Source: an uncultured Flavobacteriaceae bacterium (GTDB lineage: Bacteria > Bacteroidota > Bacteroidia > Flavobacteriales > Flavobacteriaceae). From it: 64,000 nt of DNA. The DNA lies in assembly GCA_947500385.1 (NCBI GenBank), contig CANMSA010000001.1, positions 1 through 64,000 of the forward strand, in the 5' to 3' direction. Below the pieces are notes generated by a model that worked only from the letters and a program-made list of their open reading frames with translations, had not been told where the DNA came from and made no database searches. Positions 52,400-61,506 of the stretch are shown in pieces. Each line of letters opens with the position of its first letter. Positions within the stretch are counted from its first letter, which is position 1. Position numbers and translations under genes: made by a program.

Positions 52400-53452
52400 A
52401 TGGCATTATCCACTATTGAACATATACAGGTCGACGTAGACTCGAGAATTCCCAAGTACAAACAAATTATTGATGCGATTATTGGTGCAATTAACCGAGG
52501 GAGTTTACAAATGGGGGAAAAAATACCATCGATCAACGAAGTAAGCGAGCAATGCCTTTTATCAAGAGACACCGTTGAAAAAGCATACGCACAACTGAAA
52601 TCCCAAAATATTATCGAATCTGTTAAGGGGAAGGGCTACTACGTTACGCGTACCGATTTATCCTCTAAAATAAAAGTGCTCTTTTTAATCAACAAACTGA
52701 GCACTTATAAAATGAGAATCTTTAATTCTTTCGTGCATCACCTCGGTACAAATGCCAATGTTGATTTGGATATTTACCATTGCGAACCCTCTGTTTTCAT
52801 TGGTATTTTAGAAAAGAAGTTAGGCCATTACGACCAGTATGCGATTATGCCACACTTCAAAAATGAAGCCTTACAGCACATGGTATGTACCGATGAGATT
52901 CTTGCCATAATCCGGCAAATTCCGGAAGAAAAACTAATTATCCTGGATCGCAACCTCTTGAGTTTGTCGATGAAAGTTGGGCGTGTTTATCAAGATTTCA
53001 ATAAAGATATCTTTAATGCGTTGACCATCGGGTTGGACAAAGTGAAGCGCTATAAAAAAGTAATTTTGGTGTATCCTAGTAAGTCGGTCTACCCCTATCC
53101 TAAAGGAATCGTTACCGGGTTTAGAAAATTTTGTGTAAAGTACGGTTTTGATCATGAAATACTCGATGAAATCTATGACGGTATGGAACTACAGAACAAA
53201 GATCTTTTTATCACCATTGAAGAAACCGATTTGGTCAACTTGGTAAAACAAGTGCGGGACCGTCATTACAAACTCGGGGAAGACATTGGTATTATATCCT
53301 ATAACGATACCCCTTTAAAAGAGTTGCTTGGTATTACCGTGATCAGTACCGATTTCAAAAAAATGGGAGAAGAAGCGGCCCGCATGATTCTTAATAATAA
53401 TAAATTGACCCTTAAAAATAGTTTTCATTTCATAGACCGCCATTCGGTCTGA
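52400..53452 (+). CDS. GntR-family regulator with LacI-type ligand-binding domain
   Basis: A 350-residue transcription factor. Residues about 8-78 form a GntR winged helix (IPKYKQIIDAIIGAINRGSLQ, then GEKIPSINEVSEQCLLSRDT, VEKAYAQLKSQ, IIESVKGKGYYV). Residues about 90-345 look like a periplasmic-binding-protein/LacI fold (KVLFLINKLSTYKMRIFN; DIGIISYNDTPLKELLGITVIST in parts). Such hybrids repress sugar or other catabolic genes until the inducer binds. It is the only regulator in the window and is central among the nine operators, so it is the leading candidate for the regulon (inference). Confidence 0.88.
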   Translation: MALSTIEHIQVDVDSRIPKYKQIIDAIIGAINRGSLQMGEKIPSINEVSEQCLLSRDTVEKAYAQLKSQNIIESVKGKGYYVTRTDLSSKIKVLFLINKLSTYKMRIFNSFVHHLGTNANVDLDIYHCEPSVFIGILEKKLGHYDQYAIMPHFKNEALQHMVCTDEILAIIRQIPEEKLIILDRNLLSLSMKVGRVYQDFNKDIFNALTIGLDKVKRYKKVILVYPSKSVYPYPKGIVTGFRKFCVKYGFDHEILDEIYDGMELQNKDLFITIEETDLVNLVKQVRDRHYKLGEDIGIISYNDTPLKELLGITVISTDFKKMGEEAARMILNNNKLTLKNSFHFIDRHSV

Positions 53453-53566
53453 TTTCTACTCTTTTTGGCGCTTTTGATTCGCGATTTAGCTGGTTGGTCA
53501 AAGTAAATCTCCATACGCCATTGGACCGTAGATCCGCTGGCAGCACTGTAAAAACTACGATACCAA

Positions 53567-55027
53567 TCAATTCATTTTTCTAAGCTTGTCAAGTTTTGCT
53601 GCGAGCGCCTCCTGATCGTGCAGCGTCCCCTCTTTTATCACCGCATGTATTCGGATAGTATTCCGAATGTTGTTCAATGGATCGGCATCTAAGATCACCA
53701 AATCTGCCCGCATGCCTTCCGCTATGGTCCCCAAGGTATCATCCAACCCGAAATACCGTGCCGGATTAATGGTAGCTGATTTTAAGGCTTCTAATGGAGA
53801 AAGGCCCGCTTTGACCAAGGCCGCCAATTCTTCGTGAAGACTCAACCCGGGTGTCAGAAACGCAATGGGTGTATCGGTGCCGGCCATGATCGGAATCCCT
53901 TTTTCATGTACTTTCGCTACCATCATATAGTTCCATTTGTCGTAGGCCTTTCTAAAGTCAGAAACGGGGTACGCTTTCAGGGCGATAGAGCGTTCTTTCC
54001 AATACCGACCAATGGAATCTGGAACAAACTCGTAGCTTTCTTGGTAGCTTTCCCTTGCGTAGTATTTTCCGGAAAAAAAGGTATTCAAAGCCAAGGTGGG
54101 TATTTGCCAAGTATCGTTCTTTTTTAAAACAGACAGGACCTGATCGGCTATTTGGGCATCAAAATTTGCAATAGCGGTTTCTTGCTGCGCTTTATGAACC
54201 TTCGCTCGCAAGTCTGCCCCCGATTCACCTACCCCTGTACGGAGCAGCTCTTGTCTTTCCTGTAATAAATCATCGGCATTTGCCACACAGGATAACTCCA
54301 AGTTTCGAAGATGTTCCATACTGTTCATTCCTGCATTGGAAGCGCTGATCACGTCCATACTCAAAGGCACATGCCCGGTAACTTTTAGCCCATTCTTCTT
54401 AGCAAGCTCAAGTATTTTTTTGAATTGATCGGGACTAAGCATCTCATAGGCCTTTAAAAAGTCCACCTCCTTGGAAATAAGTTTTTCTATGTTTTCAACT
54501 ACGGCATCGACGGAATTGAGACGTACCGAAAGTTCAGGGTGCCGGGCATCGCCCCCATCGTATACATTTGGTTCCCCGTCGAGCAAAGGTCCGGCCATCA
54601 TTACCCTCGGTGCATCCGTCGGGTTTGCCAGTGCCCGGTCTTTCCACGCTTTCACAAAATCTACGTTCCCACCGGTATCACGCACACTGGTCACCCCATG
54701 TGCCAAAAACAAGTCGAACATTCGGGGCGCCAGTTCTTCTACATAAGCAAAGTGTACATGAGCGTCCCATAAGCCCGGAATCAAATACTTTCCACGCCCA
54801 TCGATTATGGTATTCTCAGGGGATAAGGGCAACGTAGCGGTGTCCCCTACCCTCAGGATCTTACCGTTCTTTATGATTACGGTCTGGTAGTCCTTTCTAC
54901 CATCAACGGGGTCGATTACCGTAATGTTTTCGATACAGATGGCCTCTTCGAACAAACTATATTCCGGTTTACAGGAGGTAGTGGTCAGTACACCTACTAT
55001 TATTAAAAATGCGGCAATATGTTTCAT
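53567..55027 (-). CDS. Secreted amidohydrolase lipoprotein
   Basis: A 486-residue metal-dependent amidohydrolase of the imidazolonepropionase-like/prolidase group, with lipoprotein signal (Cys19 in TTTSCKPE). Metal-site features: DAHVHF (His90, His92), GHVPLS, MNSMEHLRN and AGTDTPIAF; the end NPARYFGLDDTLGTIAEGMRADLVILDADPL (in parts) is typical. It would hydrolyse cyclic or linear amides in the periplasm. Operator G lies 64 bp upstream, linking it to the regulon. Confidence 0.9.
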   Translation of the reverse strand: MKHIAAFLIIVGVLTTTSCKPEYSLFEEAICIENITVIDPVDGRKDYQTVIIKNGKILRVGDTATLPLSPENTIIDGRGKYLIPGLWDAHVHFAYVEELAPRMFDLFLAHGVTSVRDTGGNVDFVKAWKDRALANPTDAPRVMMAGPLLDGEPNVYDGGDARHPELSVRLNSVDAVVENIEKLISKEVDFLKAYEMLSPDQFKKILELAKKNGLKVTGHVPLSMDVISASNAGMNSMEHLRNLELSCVANADDLLQERQELLRTGVGESGADLRAKVHKAQQETAIANFDAQIADQVLSVLKKNDTWQIPTLALNTFFSGKYYARESYQESYEFVPDSIGRYWKERSIALKAYPVSDFRKAYDKWNYMMVAKVHEKGIPIMAGTDTPIAFLTPGLSLHEELAALVKAGLSPLEALKSATINPARYFGLDDTLGTIAEGMRADLVILDADPLNNIRNTIRIHAVIKEGTLHDQEALAAKLDKLRKMN

Positions 55028-55091
55028 CTTCTACAATTTGAACACCTTTAAACCAACCAAATTCACATAAAATATGGTGTGGTTTCGAAAT

Positions 55092-55126
55092 TAGTTAATT
55101 TATTTAATTATTAACCGCATTAACTA
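55092..55126 (-). promoter_or_regulatory. Operator G: double overlapping palindrome before the amidohydrolase gene
   Basis: Copies at 55092-55110 (TAGTTAA / TTAATTA) and 55108-55126 (TTATTAA / TTAACTA) share 3 bp. Read towards the minus-strand gene the array runs into CTAATTTCG. It lies 64 bp from the amidohydrolase start and 378 bp from the plus-strand gene at 55505, so the former is the likely target. Confidence 0.73.
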
Positions 55127-55504
55127 ATTAAAATTTGACCGATGTTGCTGTTTTTTATGGCACCCCATTTTCTAGAAACCCCAATGCTAGAATCAAAATA
55201 AAGTGAACGGAAGTCGCTATTTACGTACTTACTATCCCATCGCCACGAAAGTATTTTCTTTCATTATCAATCATTTTTATGCATTTCATCGATCTTTAGA
55301 AGCATTTCAACCTAGTTTCACGAGGGTATCTTACTTTCGTATTCAACTGTTGCACTTTTTAGGGAATGCAGAATGCATCTTGGTACCTTCGGGTAATTCT
55401 TACCTTAACTTCCTAAACCTGCACCTTGCGGCCACGACCAAACTGCCATGATAGAAAGCAAAAACGCTCGTTTTTGTTTGACTTAATTCTATTATTGGTT
55501 GTTC
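55127..55504. other. Intergenic region, no gene recognised
   Basis: The interval between operator G and the DUF1800 gene is AT-rich. An 82-codon open frame at 55203-55451 has no recognisable domain and is not called. No terminator or second operator was seen. The promoter of the DUF1800 operon presumably lies here. Confidence 0.5.
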
Positions 55505-57301
55505 ATGAAAAAAATTTACGTTCTATTCGCGCTTTTTAGCGGTTATCTGCTTACGGGCCAAGTATATGATGATTATTATGGTGCGGGCCATAATCTGGGT
55601 ATGAACATTTCCGGGTCCGGTACTACCAACAACGATGGTCCCGACGCTCCCGAAAATTCCGTTAGCGGCGCAACGGATGAACTTACACTCTCCGAAGCTT
55701 CTAGATTTCTTGCACAGGCCGCATTGGGCTATTCCTATGAGCAAATAGAGGCGGTACGCAACACGGGGCTTGAGGCATGGGTAACGGAACAAATCGATAT
55801 GGCCATTCCCCGCACCTTTCAATCTAGGGTAGCGGAAACGTACGAGCAGATGCTCACCATTCAAAACAACGAAAATCCTGATAGACATATTTCCGATTTC
55901 GCCTTCTATCAAATGACATTTGATCAGAAAGATCTGCTACGTCAGCGAATGGCGTTTGCTTGGTCACAAATAATTGTGGTAACCGTACCCCAAGGTACCA
56001 TTGATGAGCAATTGGGTTTTGCGCGTTACTATGATATTCTTTATGGAAATGCTTTCGGCAATTTTAGGGACATGCTCTACGACATTACCATGAGCGTGCC
56101 CATGGGTCTTTATCTTAGTAGCTACAATAATCGAAAGTTCAATCCAGGAAATGGTTCCGAGCCCGATGAGAATTTTGCAAGGGAAATCATGCAACTGTTT
56201 AGTATCGGCGTGCACGAACTGGAAATAAATGGGAATGTCAGGATAGACCCGAACAGCGGAAATCCTATAGAGACCTATGATATTCAAGATGTTGCGGAAC
56301 TGGCAAAGGTTTTTACCGGGCTATCGGCCAGTCAAAAAAGAGATGGCAGTCCTAATGGAGAGAATCTCATATCGCGTTTTGAAGCTGATTGGACCAAACC
56401 CATGAAGATGGTACAGGAGTTTCATGAAGAGGGACCAAAAAACTTCATGGACAAAAGCATCCCGCCAGGGCAATCTGGAATGCAGGACATCAACGATGCC
56501 ATCGATTATTTGTTCAATCACCCCAATACGGGTCCTTTCCTTTCAAAAAGACTAATCCAACACATGGTGAAATCGAATCCGTCTCCCGCCTACGTGGCCA
56601 GGGTCGCCCGCGTATTCAATAACAATGGGAATGGCACTAGGGGAGACTTGGAAGCAGTTACCAAAGCTATCTTGTTCGATCCCGAGGCGCGCGAATGCGA
56701 TTTTATCCAGGCTGCCGACAATGGCAAGCTGATTCAGCCAATGGAACGATTTATTGCACTCTTTAAGGCCTTCAACATTTCAACCCCTTCCGGAAAGTTT
56801 TTTCTAAACGACACGCGACAGTATTTCAACAAAACACGGCAAGCTTTTAATGCTTCTCCAAGCGTTTTTAACTTTTTTCAATTTGATTATCGGGAAGAAA
56901 AAAATGTGGCGCCGAACGATCTGGTTTCCCCCGAATTTCAAATTTTTAATTCAAACACCTCGATCGCCTACATCAATGAACTGGAAAACGCCCTAAAACG
57001 CTATCCCTTTAACAATAGAACGGGAAGCGGTGGCGAACAAGTACTTATTAATGACGACGATAGGCCTGTTCTCGATTTTTCCGATGAATTGGAAATCTAT
57101 CGAGATAGCGGAATCACGGGCCTCCTAGATCGCTTGAACATATTATTGTGCCGGGGACAATTAACATCCGAAGTTCGCGACCTTATCATCGCCACCATAA
57201 ATGAAAATATCGCCATGGTGAATAATTATGAGGATTTAGATGTTGTTCATGACTGCATCTACTACATAATGGTTTCACCCGATTATATGATTCAACTTTA
57301 A
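55505..57301 (+). CDS. DUF1800 secreted protein
   Basis: About 598 residues from ATG 55505 (a TTG at 55499 is less likely), with signal peptide MKKIYVLFALFSGYLLTGQ. DUF1800 hallmarks: ASRFLAQAALGYSYEQIEAVRNTG, QRMAFAWSQIIVV, NFAREIMQLFSIGVHEL, DVAELAKVFTGLS, and a C-terminal MVSPDYMIQL. These proteins are almost always paired with DUF1501 and exported; their activity is not firmly known. The DUF1501 gene follows 4 bp later. Confidence 0.88.
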   Translation: MKKIYVLFALFSGYLLTGQVYDDYYGAGHNLGMNISGSGTTNNDGPDAPENSVSGATDELTLSEASRFLAQAALGYSYEQIEAVRNTGLEAWVTEQIDMAIPRTFQSRVAETYEQMLTIQNNENPDRHISDFAFYQMTFDQKDLLRQRMAFAWSQIIVVTVPQGTIDEQLGFARYYDILYGNAFGNFRDMLYDITMSVPMGLYLSSYNNRKFNPGNGSEPDENFAREIMQLFSIGVHELEINGNVRIDPNSGNPIETYDIQDVAELAKVFTGLSASQKRDGSPNGENLISRFEADWTKPMKMVQEFHEEGPKNFMDKSIPPGQSGMQDINDAIDYLFNHPNTGPFLSKRLIQHMVKSNPSPAYVARVARVFNNNGNGTRGDLEAVTKAILFDPEARECDFIQAADNGKLIQPMERFIALFKAFNISTPSGKFFLNDTRQYFNKTRQAFNASPSVFNFFQFDYREEKNVAPNDLVSPEFQIFNSNTSIAYINELENALKRYPFNNRTGSGGEQVLINDDDRPVLDFSDELEIYRDSGITGLLDRLNILLCRGQLTSEVRDLIIATINENIAMVNNYEDLDVVHDCIYYIMVSPDYMIQL

Positions 57302-57305
57302 AAAT

Positions 57306-58730
57306 ATGTCCAACAAAAAACTTAGTAGAAGAACCTTTATTGAAAATCTGGGATTGGGATGTGCCCATCTTGGGGCTACCAGCCTATTGTCGGGCATTAC
57401 CAATTTAGGGCTAATGAATGCCGCAGCGGCGGCCAATCGTCCATTGATACCTGCACCTTCGTATATGGATTATAAAGCACTGGTATGTATTTACCTAGCG
57501 GGAGGAAACGACAGTTATAATATGTTGGTCCCTACGGATGATGGGCCTTATACCGATTATATGGCATCACGAACCAATATGGCCATCCCAAAAGCGAACC
57601 TGTTACCCATCAACCCTACCAACACAAACGGTAGAAAATTTGGTATACACCCCAATTTACCCAAGCTACAAGGGCATTTTAACAATGGAAACGCGGCCTT
57701 TGTAGCAAATTGCGGTGTATTACAGCAACCCACTACTTTAGAGAATTATGACAACGGTTTAAATCTGCCTATCGGTCTTTTTTCCCATTCGCATCAAGCA
57801 GATCGTTGGCAGACTTCCTTACCAATGGACGCCGCTCAGAATATTGGTTGGGGAGGGCGCTTGGCCGATGTATTGCGTGAGAACAACAGCAATCAAAACA
57901 TCTCGATGAACATTTCTTTGAACGGCACCAATACCTTTCAAACGGGCAACGATGTGCAAGTCTACGCCATCAAAAATTCAGGAAATGGGAGTACGCTGAT
58001 CAATGGTGCCCAAAACAATGGGTTTTACCAACAATTAAAGCGGGCTTCCTTAGATGATATTTTAGAAGTAAGACATCAAAATATCTTAAAAACCGCTTAT
58101 TCTGATGTGGTATCCGGTTCAAAGGACCGTTCATTTGAGTTCGACGCCGCCTTGGCGGGAGCCGCCACCATCAGCACCGTATTCCCAGATAGTAGCTTGG
58201 GCGAAAACCTTAAAATGGTAGCTCGAACAATGTCGGCAAAAGATGCTCTGAACATGAATCATCAAACCTTTTTCGTATCCCTTGGCGGGTTCGACAACCA
58301 TGACAATAATTTAGCGGAGCATGGCGACCTTATGAAAATCCTTGACGACGCCTTGGATGCGTTTTACGCCGCCTTAAACGAGTTAAACCTGTTGAACAAC
58401 GTAACCTTATACACCATGTCCGATTTCGGAAGAAAACTAATCACCAATGGCGATGGTACCGATCACGCATGGGGAGGACATACACTGGTAATGGGAGGTG
58501 CGGTTAACGGACAAAAAATTTATGGTCAATATCCGGAGGTATACCTAGGAAATCCCCTTGATACCGGAGGGGGACGGTATATCCCAACAACCTCCGCAGA
58601 TGAATACTTCGCCGAACTGTCCCTTTGGTTTGGGGCTTCCTCCTCGGACTTGGACTATATTTTACCGAACATCAACAATTTTTGGGATCCGGCATCCGGA
58701 ACAAATCCCCTAGGATTTTTAAACTATTAG
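57306..58730 (+). CDS. DUF1501 Tat-exported protein
   Basis: A 474-residue protein of the DUF1501/sulfatase-like alkaline-phosphatase-fold group. A twin-arginine signal (LSRRTFIENLG, Arg8-Arg9) opens it. Landmarks: YKALVCIYLAGGNDSYNMLVP, GIHPNLPKLQGHFN, FSHSHQADRWQT, and the late TMSDFGRKLITNGDGTDHAWGGH. Partner of the DUF1800 protein upstream. Exported to the periplasm or surface; enzymatic role not established. Confidence 0.9.
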   Translation: MSNKKLSRRTFIENLGLGCAHLGATSLLSGITNLGLMNAAAAANRPLIPAPSYMDYKALVCIYLAGGNDSYNMLVPTDDGPYTDYMASRTNMAIPKANLLPINPTNTNGRKFGIHPNLPKLQGHFNNGNAAFVANCGVLQQPTTLENYDNGLNLPIGLFSHSHQADRWQTSLPMDAAQNIGWGGRLADVLRENNSNQNISMNISLNGTNTFQTGNDVQVYAIKNSGNGSTLINGAQNNGFYQQLKRASLDDILEVRHQNILKTAYSDVVSGSKDRSFEFDAALAGAATISTVFPDSSLGENLKMVARTMSAKDALNMNHQTFFVSLGGFDNHDNNLAEHGDLMKILDDALDAFYAALNELNLLNNVTLYTMSDFGRKLITNGDGTDHAWGGHTLVMGGAVNGQKIYGQYPEVYLGNPLDTGGGRYIPTTSADEYFAELSLWFGASSSDLDYILPNINNFWDPASGTNPLGFLNY

Positions 58731-58772
58731 AAGCGACAGTACGTCAATACCCAAATAAAAGAACAAAAACAT

Positions 58773-60068
58773 ATGCAAAATAGAATACCACCGGCCATAG
58801 CGCTATTATTCCTATGTCTATTTGGATCAACACCTTTTGCGACTGCTCAATGTTCCACGGATGAGAATTACTGGGACGAAAGTTGGAGTGCCTGTACCAA
58901 AACCACCAATCCAAATCCCGGGAGGGGCACTTCTTTTTGGATTTTATACGAGTTTACCGAACCCATAGGAATCGGTAAAACCCATATTTGGAACGCCAAT
59001 AAAAAAAATAAAAGTACCTCCGGACTAAAGAATGTGTTCATCGATGTTAGTGTGGACGGGGCCAACTGGCAACAGGTCGGCGATACCGCTTTAGAGTGGG
59101 AAAAAGCCCCTGAAACGGATGATTATGAAGGTTTCGAGGGACCTACACTCTCTAATTACGGGCAAATCAGTAAGTTGTTGATTACCGTTGAGAGTACCCA
59201 TGGTGACCTGTGTGCTTCCCTTGCCGAGATACGGTTCGAGGTCGATAAAAACGCATGTGCAGGACAGCTGGATGCCTGTGGCGTATGCGACGGACCGGGA
59301 ACGCTTACCTTTTATTTGGATGCCGATGGGGATGGACAGGGAAATCAGAACACCTTTATCCAGGCATGCGAACTACCCGAGCAGGGGTATGTAGAAAACA
59401 ACAATGACACGTGTGATACCGGTGGTTGGGAACAGATCGGTACGATCTTCGAAGCAAATTCCTGCACGGGTTGCCACAATCAAAATGGTGAAGGAGGTCT
59501 TGATCTTACCAGCTATGAGGGATTCCTAAAAGGAGGAGACAAATGCGGTACCAATATTCACAATGGAAACACACTATTACAAATTATACAAATAGACGGA
59601 TACGATGAATGCGGAGAGGCCATTACCGGGCTTCGTATGAACAGTCGGGTAAACAATCAACTCGATGCTCTTGAAATTGCCGCGATTCAGGCTTGGATCG
59701 ATGCCGGGGCACCCGAAGGCAATGCCTGTCAAGACCGTATAGAGGACCGACCAAAAGAGGAAGAAGAAGTGACTGAAGAGGAAGAAGAAGTGACAGAGGA
59801 ACCCACCGATTATGATGGTATCACCCGCTTGTATCCCAATCCGTCAAACGGCCCCATAAACATTAAAACCGCTACCGAAAATTACGTGCTTGGCATCGAC
59901 GTGTACGATATGAACGGTAAAATAATTTACCAGCAATACAAAGATGATAAAACAATCAGCTCTTTTGATCTTGGGCACTTGAATCAACAAGGAGTCTACA
60001 TGGTACGCTTAACCGGAAGGTTTGAAAAGGGTGCCGTCGAATCCATACATAAGATTCTCGTAGAGTAA
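58773..60068 (+). CDS. T9SS-sorted multidomain protein with a cytochrome-c-like site
   Basis: A 431-residue secreted protein: signal peptide (to about residue 25), a discoidin-like beta domain (about 30-160), a cysteine-rich ACGVCDGPG element, a cytochrome-like region with one CTGCH haem-binding motif (about 230-315), an acidic linker of Glu/Val/Thr repeats, and a type IX sorting domain (LYPNPSNGPINI to IHKILVE). The whole points to a cell-surface redox protein. It follows DUF1501 by 42 bp, a common trio. No shared operator directly precedes it. Confidence 0.85.
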   Translation: MQNRIPPAIALLFLCLFGSTPFATAQCSTDENYWDESWSACTKTTNPNPGRGTSFWILYEFTEPIGIGKTHIWNANKKNKSTSGLKNVFIDVSVDGANWQQVGDTALEWEKAPETDDYEGFEGPTLSNYGQISKLLITVESTHGDLCASLAEIRFEVDKNACAGQLDACGVCDGPGTLTFYLDADGDGQGNQNTFIQACELPEQGYVENNNDTCDTGGWEQIGTIFEANSCTGCHNQNGEGGLDLTSYEGFLKGGDKCGTNIHNGNTLLQIIQIDGYDECGEAITGLRMNSRVNNQLDALEIAAIQAWIDAGAPEGNACQDRIEDRPKEEEEVTEEEEEVTEEPTDYDGITRLYPNPSNGPINIKTATENYVLGIDVYDMNGKIIYQQYKDDKTISSFDLGHLNQQGVYMVRLTGRFEKGAVESIHKILVE

Positions 60069-60153
60069 CAACCAGGCCACCCATCCCCTCTACCCCACTT
60101 CAAGTTCCAGAAAAGTTGAATGGTTCTTTGTAATGCCCCCTAATACCCTTTAT

Positions 60154-60172
60154 CTATTGGGGTGCCCAATAG
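60154..60172 (+). terminator. Perfect 8-bp hairpin downstream of the T9SS gene
   Basis: CTATTGGG-GTG-CCCAATAG is a perfect 8-bp stem with a 3-base loop, 85 bp after the stop. No T-run follows, so it is an imperfect intrinsic terminator or a transcript-stabilising hairpin. Confidence 0.4.
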
Positions 60173-60253
60173 CGTAGACAAGCCATACATCTATAAAAGC
60201 GCGTATCCATTTTTCAATTTTCATGGCTAAAATGTCGCTTTCACATTTCAAAT

Positions 60254-60288
60254 TAGTTAATTTATTTAATCATTAACTATATTAATTA
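60254..60288 (+). promoter_or_regulatory. Operator H: double overlapping palindrome before the MDR reductase gene
   Basis: Copies at 60254-60272 (TAGTTAA / TTAATCA) and 60270-60288 (TCATTAA / TTAATTA) share 3 bp and are followed by TTATTTTAGG. The start codon is 77 bp downstream. The second right arm departs from TTAACTA by one base. Confidence 0.7.
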
Positions 60289-60365
60289 TTATTTTAGGGG
60301 ATGAAATTCGAAGTGTAGGAAGCGGTTCTTCCGGTATTGTCATCACAACGAATAAAGAAAATCTT

Positions 60366-61376
60366 ATGAAAAATAATCGTTTAGTGTTGGCCGCACGCCC
60401 CAAAAATCGGGTTAATATATCTGATTTTAAAATGGAAACTGTAGAAATACCTCCCCTTCAAGAAGGAACTTTTTTGATTAAGGTGCACTACTTGTCGGTA
60501 GCCCCGGTTATGAAATTCTACATGTTAGATGGTGCGGGAATCGAGAATATACTGGAAATAGGTGAAGTGATGCGCGGCAGGGGCGTAGGAGAGGTAATAG
60601 AAAGCAAGCATTCGGATTTTAAGGTGGGAGACATCGTTCAAGGCAAATGCGGATGGCAAGAATATGTAGTATGTGACGGGAGTCCTTATTATATGATGTA
60701 TAAGGTACAACAACGGGGATTGTCTTATTCTACCGCTTTGGGCATTTTAGGAATGACAGGTTTTACGTCCTATTTTGGTTTGTATGATGTAGGGGAGCTA
60801 AAGGGAGGAGATGCAGTGTTGGTATCGGCAGCAGCTGGCGGTGTTGGCTCTAACCTTGGGCAATTGGCAAAAATAAAGGGAGCGCGGGCCATTGGTCTGG
60901 CCAGTACCGATGAAAAATGTAAACTGCTCACTGAAAAACTCGGATACCATGCTTCGATAAACTATACTACAGAAGATGTCTCAGCGCGAATCGATTACTA
61001 TTTTCCGGACGGTATCGACGTTTATTTCGATAATGTCGGTGCAAAAGTCCTCGATATTGCGTTGAGCAAACTGCGTAGGTATGCCAGAGTGGTTTGTTGT
61101 GGCAGAATTTCACAATACGATGACGTTCAAAACTCAGATTACAATCTTACCAACTGGCATAAGGTTGGCGCAAATTGCGCCAAAATGCAAGGTTTTTTCA
61201 TTTACGATTACGAGCGGCAGTTTCCAAAAGCGGAAAAAGAAATGGCTCAATGGATCAAAGAGGGAAAATTGAGTTTCCAGGAAGATATCTTGGAAGGTCT
61301 TGAAAACATGCCAGTTGCATTAAATCGGTTGTTTGAACGTAAAAATATAGGAAAGCAGTTAGTAAAGATTAGTTAA
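60366..61376 (+). CDS. NADP-dependent MDR family reductase (leukotriene/curcumin reductase-like)
   Basis: A 336-residue medium-chain reductase of the PTGR/CurA branch. N-terminal LVLAARPKNRVNISDFKMET matches that branch; the Rossmann motif VLVSAAAGGVGSNLGQLAKI and the later VYFDNVGAKVLDIAL and RVVCCGRISQY are characteristic. It has no zinc ligands. It reduces the C=C of conjugated enones with NADPH. It stands alone behind operator H, suggesting a role on an unsaturated intermediate of the regulon pathway. Confidence 0.88.
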   Translation: MKNNRLVLAARPKNRVNISDFKMETVEIPPLQEGTFLIKVHYLSVAPVMKFYMLDGAGIENILEIGEVMRGRGVGEVIESKHSDFKVGDIVQGKCGWQEYVVCDGSPYYMMYKVQQRGLSYSTALGILGMTGFTSYFGLYDVGELKGGDAVLVSAAAGGVGSNLGQLAKIKGARAIGLASTDEKCKLLTEKLGYHASINYTTEDVSARIDYYFPDGIDVYFDNVGAKVLDIALSKLRRYARVVCCGRISQYDDVQNSDYNLTNWHKVGANCAKMQGFFIYDYERQFPKAEKEMAQWIKEGKLSFQEDILEGLENMPVALNRLFERKNIGKQLVKIS

Positions 61377-61435
61377 ACACTTTCCGTAACTTTCCGAACA
61401 GTCATATGATGAGAACTTTTCAAAGGCTTTCAAAT

Positions 61436-61454
61436 TAGTTAACATAGTTAACTA
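61436..61454 (+). promoter_or_regulatory. Operator I: perfect palindrome before the acyl-CoA carboxylase operon
   Basis: TAGTTAA-CATAG-TTAACTA, with 9-bp perfect arms when flanks are included (61435-61455), is nearly identical to operator D. It is followed by ATTTTTCAA, and the first start codon is 52 bp downstream. Only one copy is visible. Confidence 0.77.
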
Positions 61455-61506
61455 ATTTTTCAATACCTTTAGTTCCTAAATAAGAGTTATCCAATTTCAA
61501 AGGACT

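Noticed and set aside
55203-55451. 82-codon open frame before the DUF1800 gene
   Set aside because: No recognisable domain, no signal of coding constraint by eye, and it fills a presumed promoter region.
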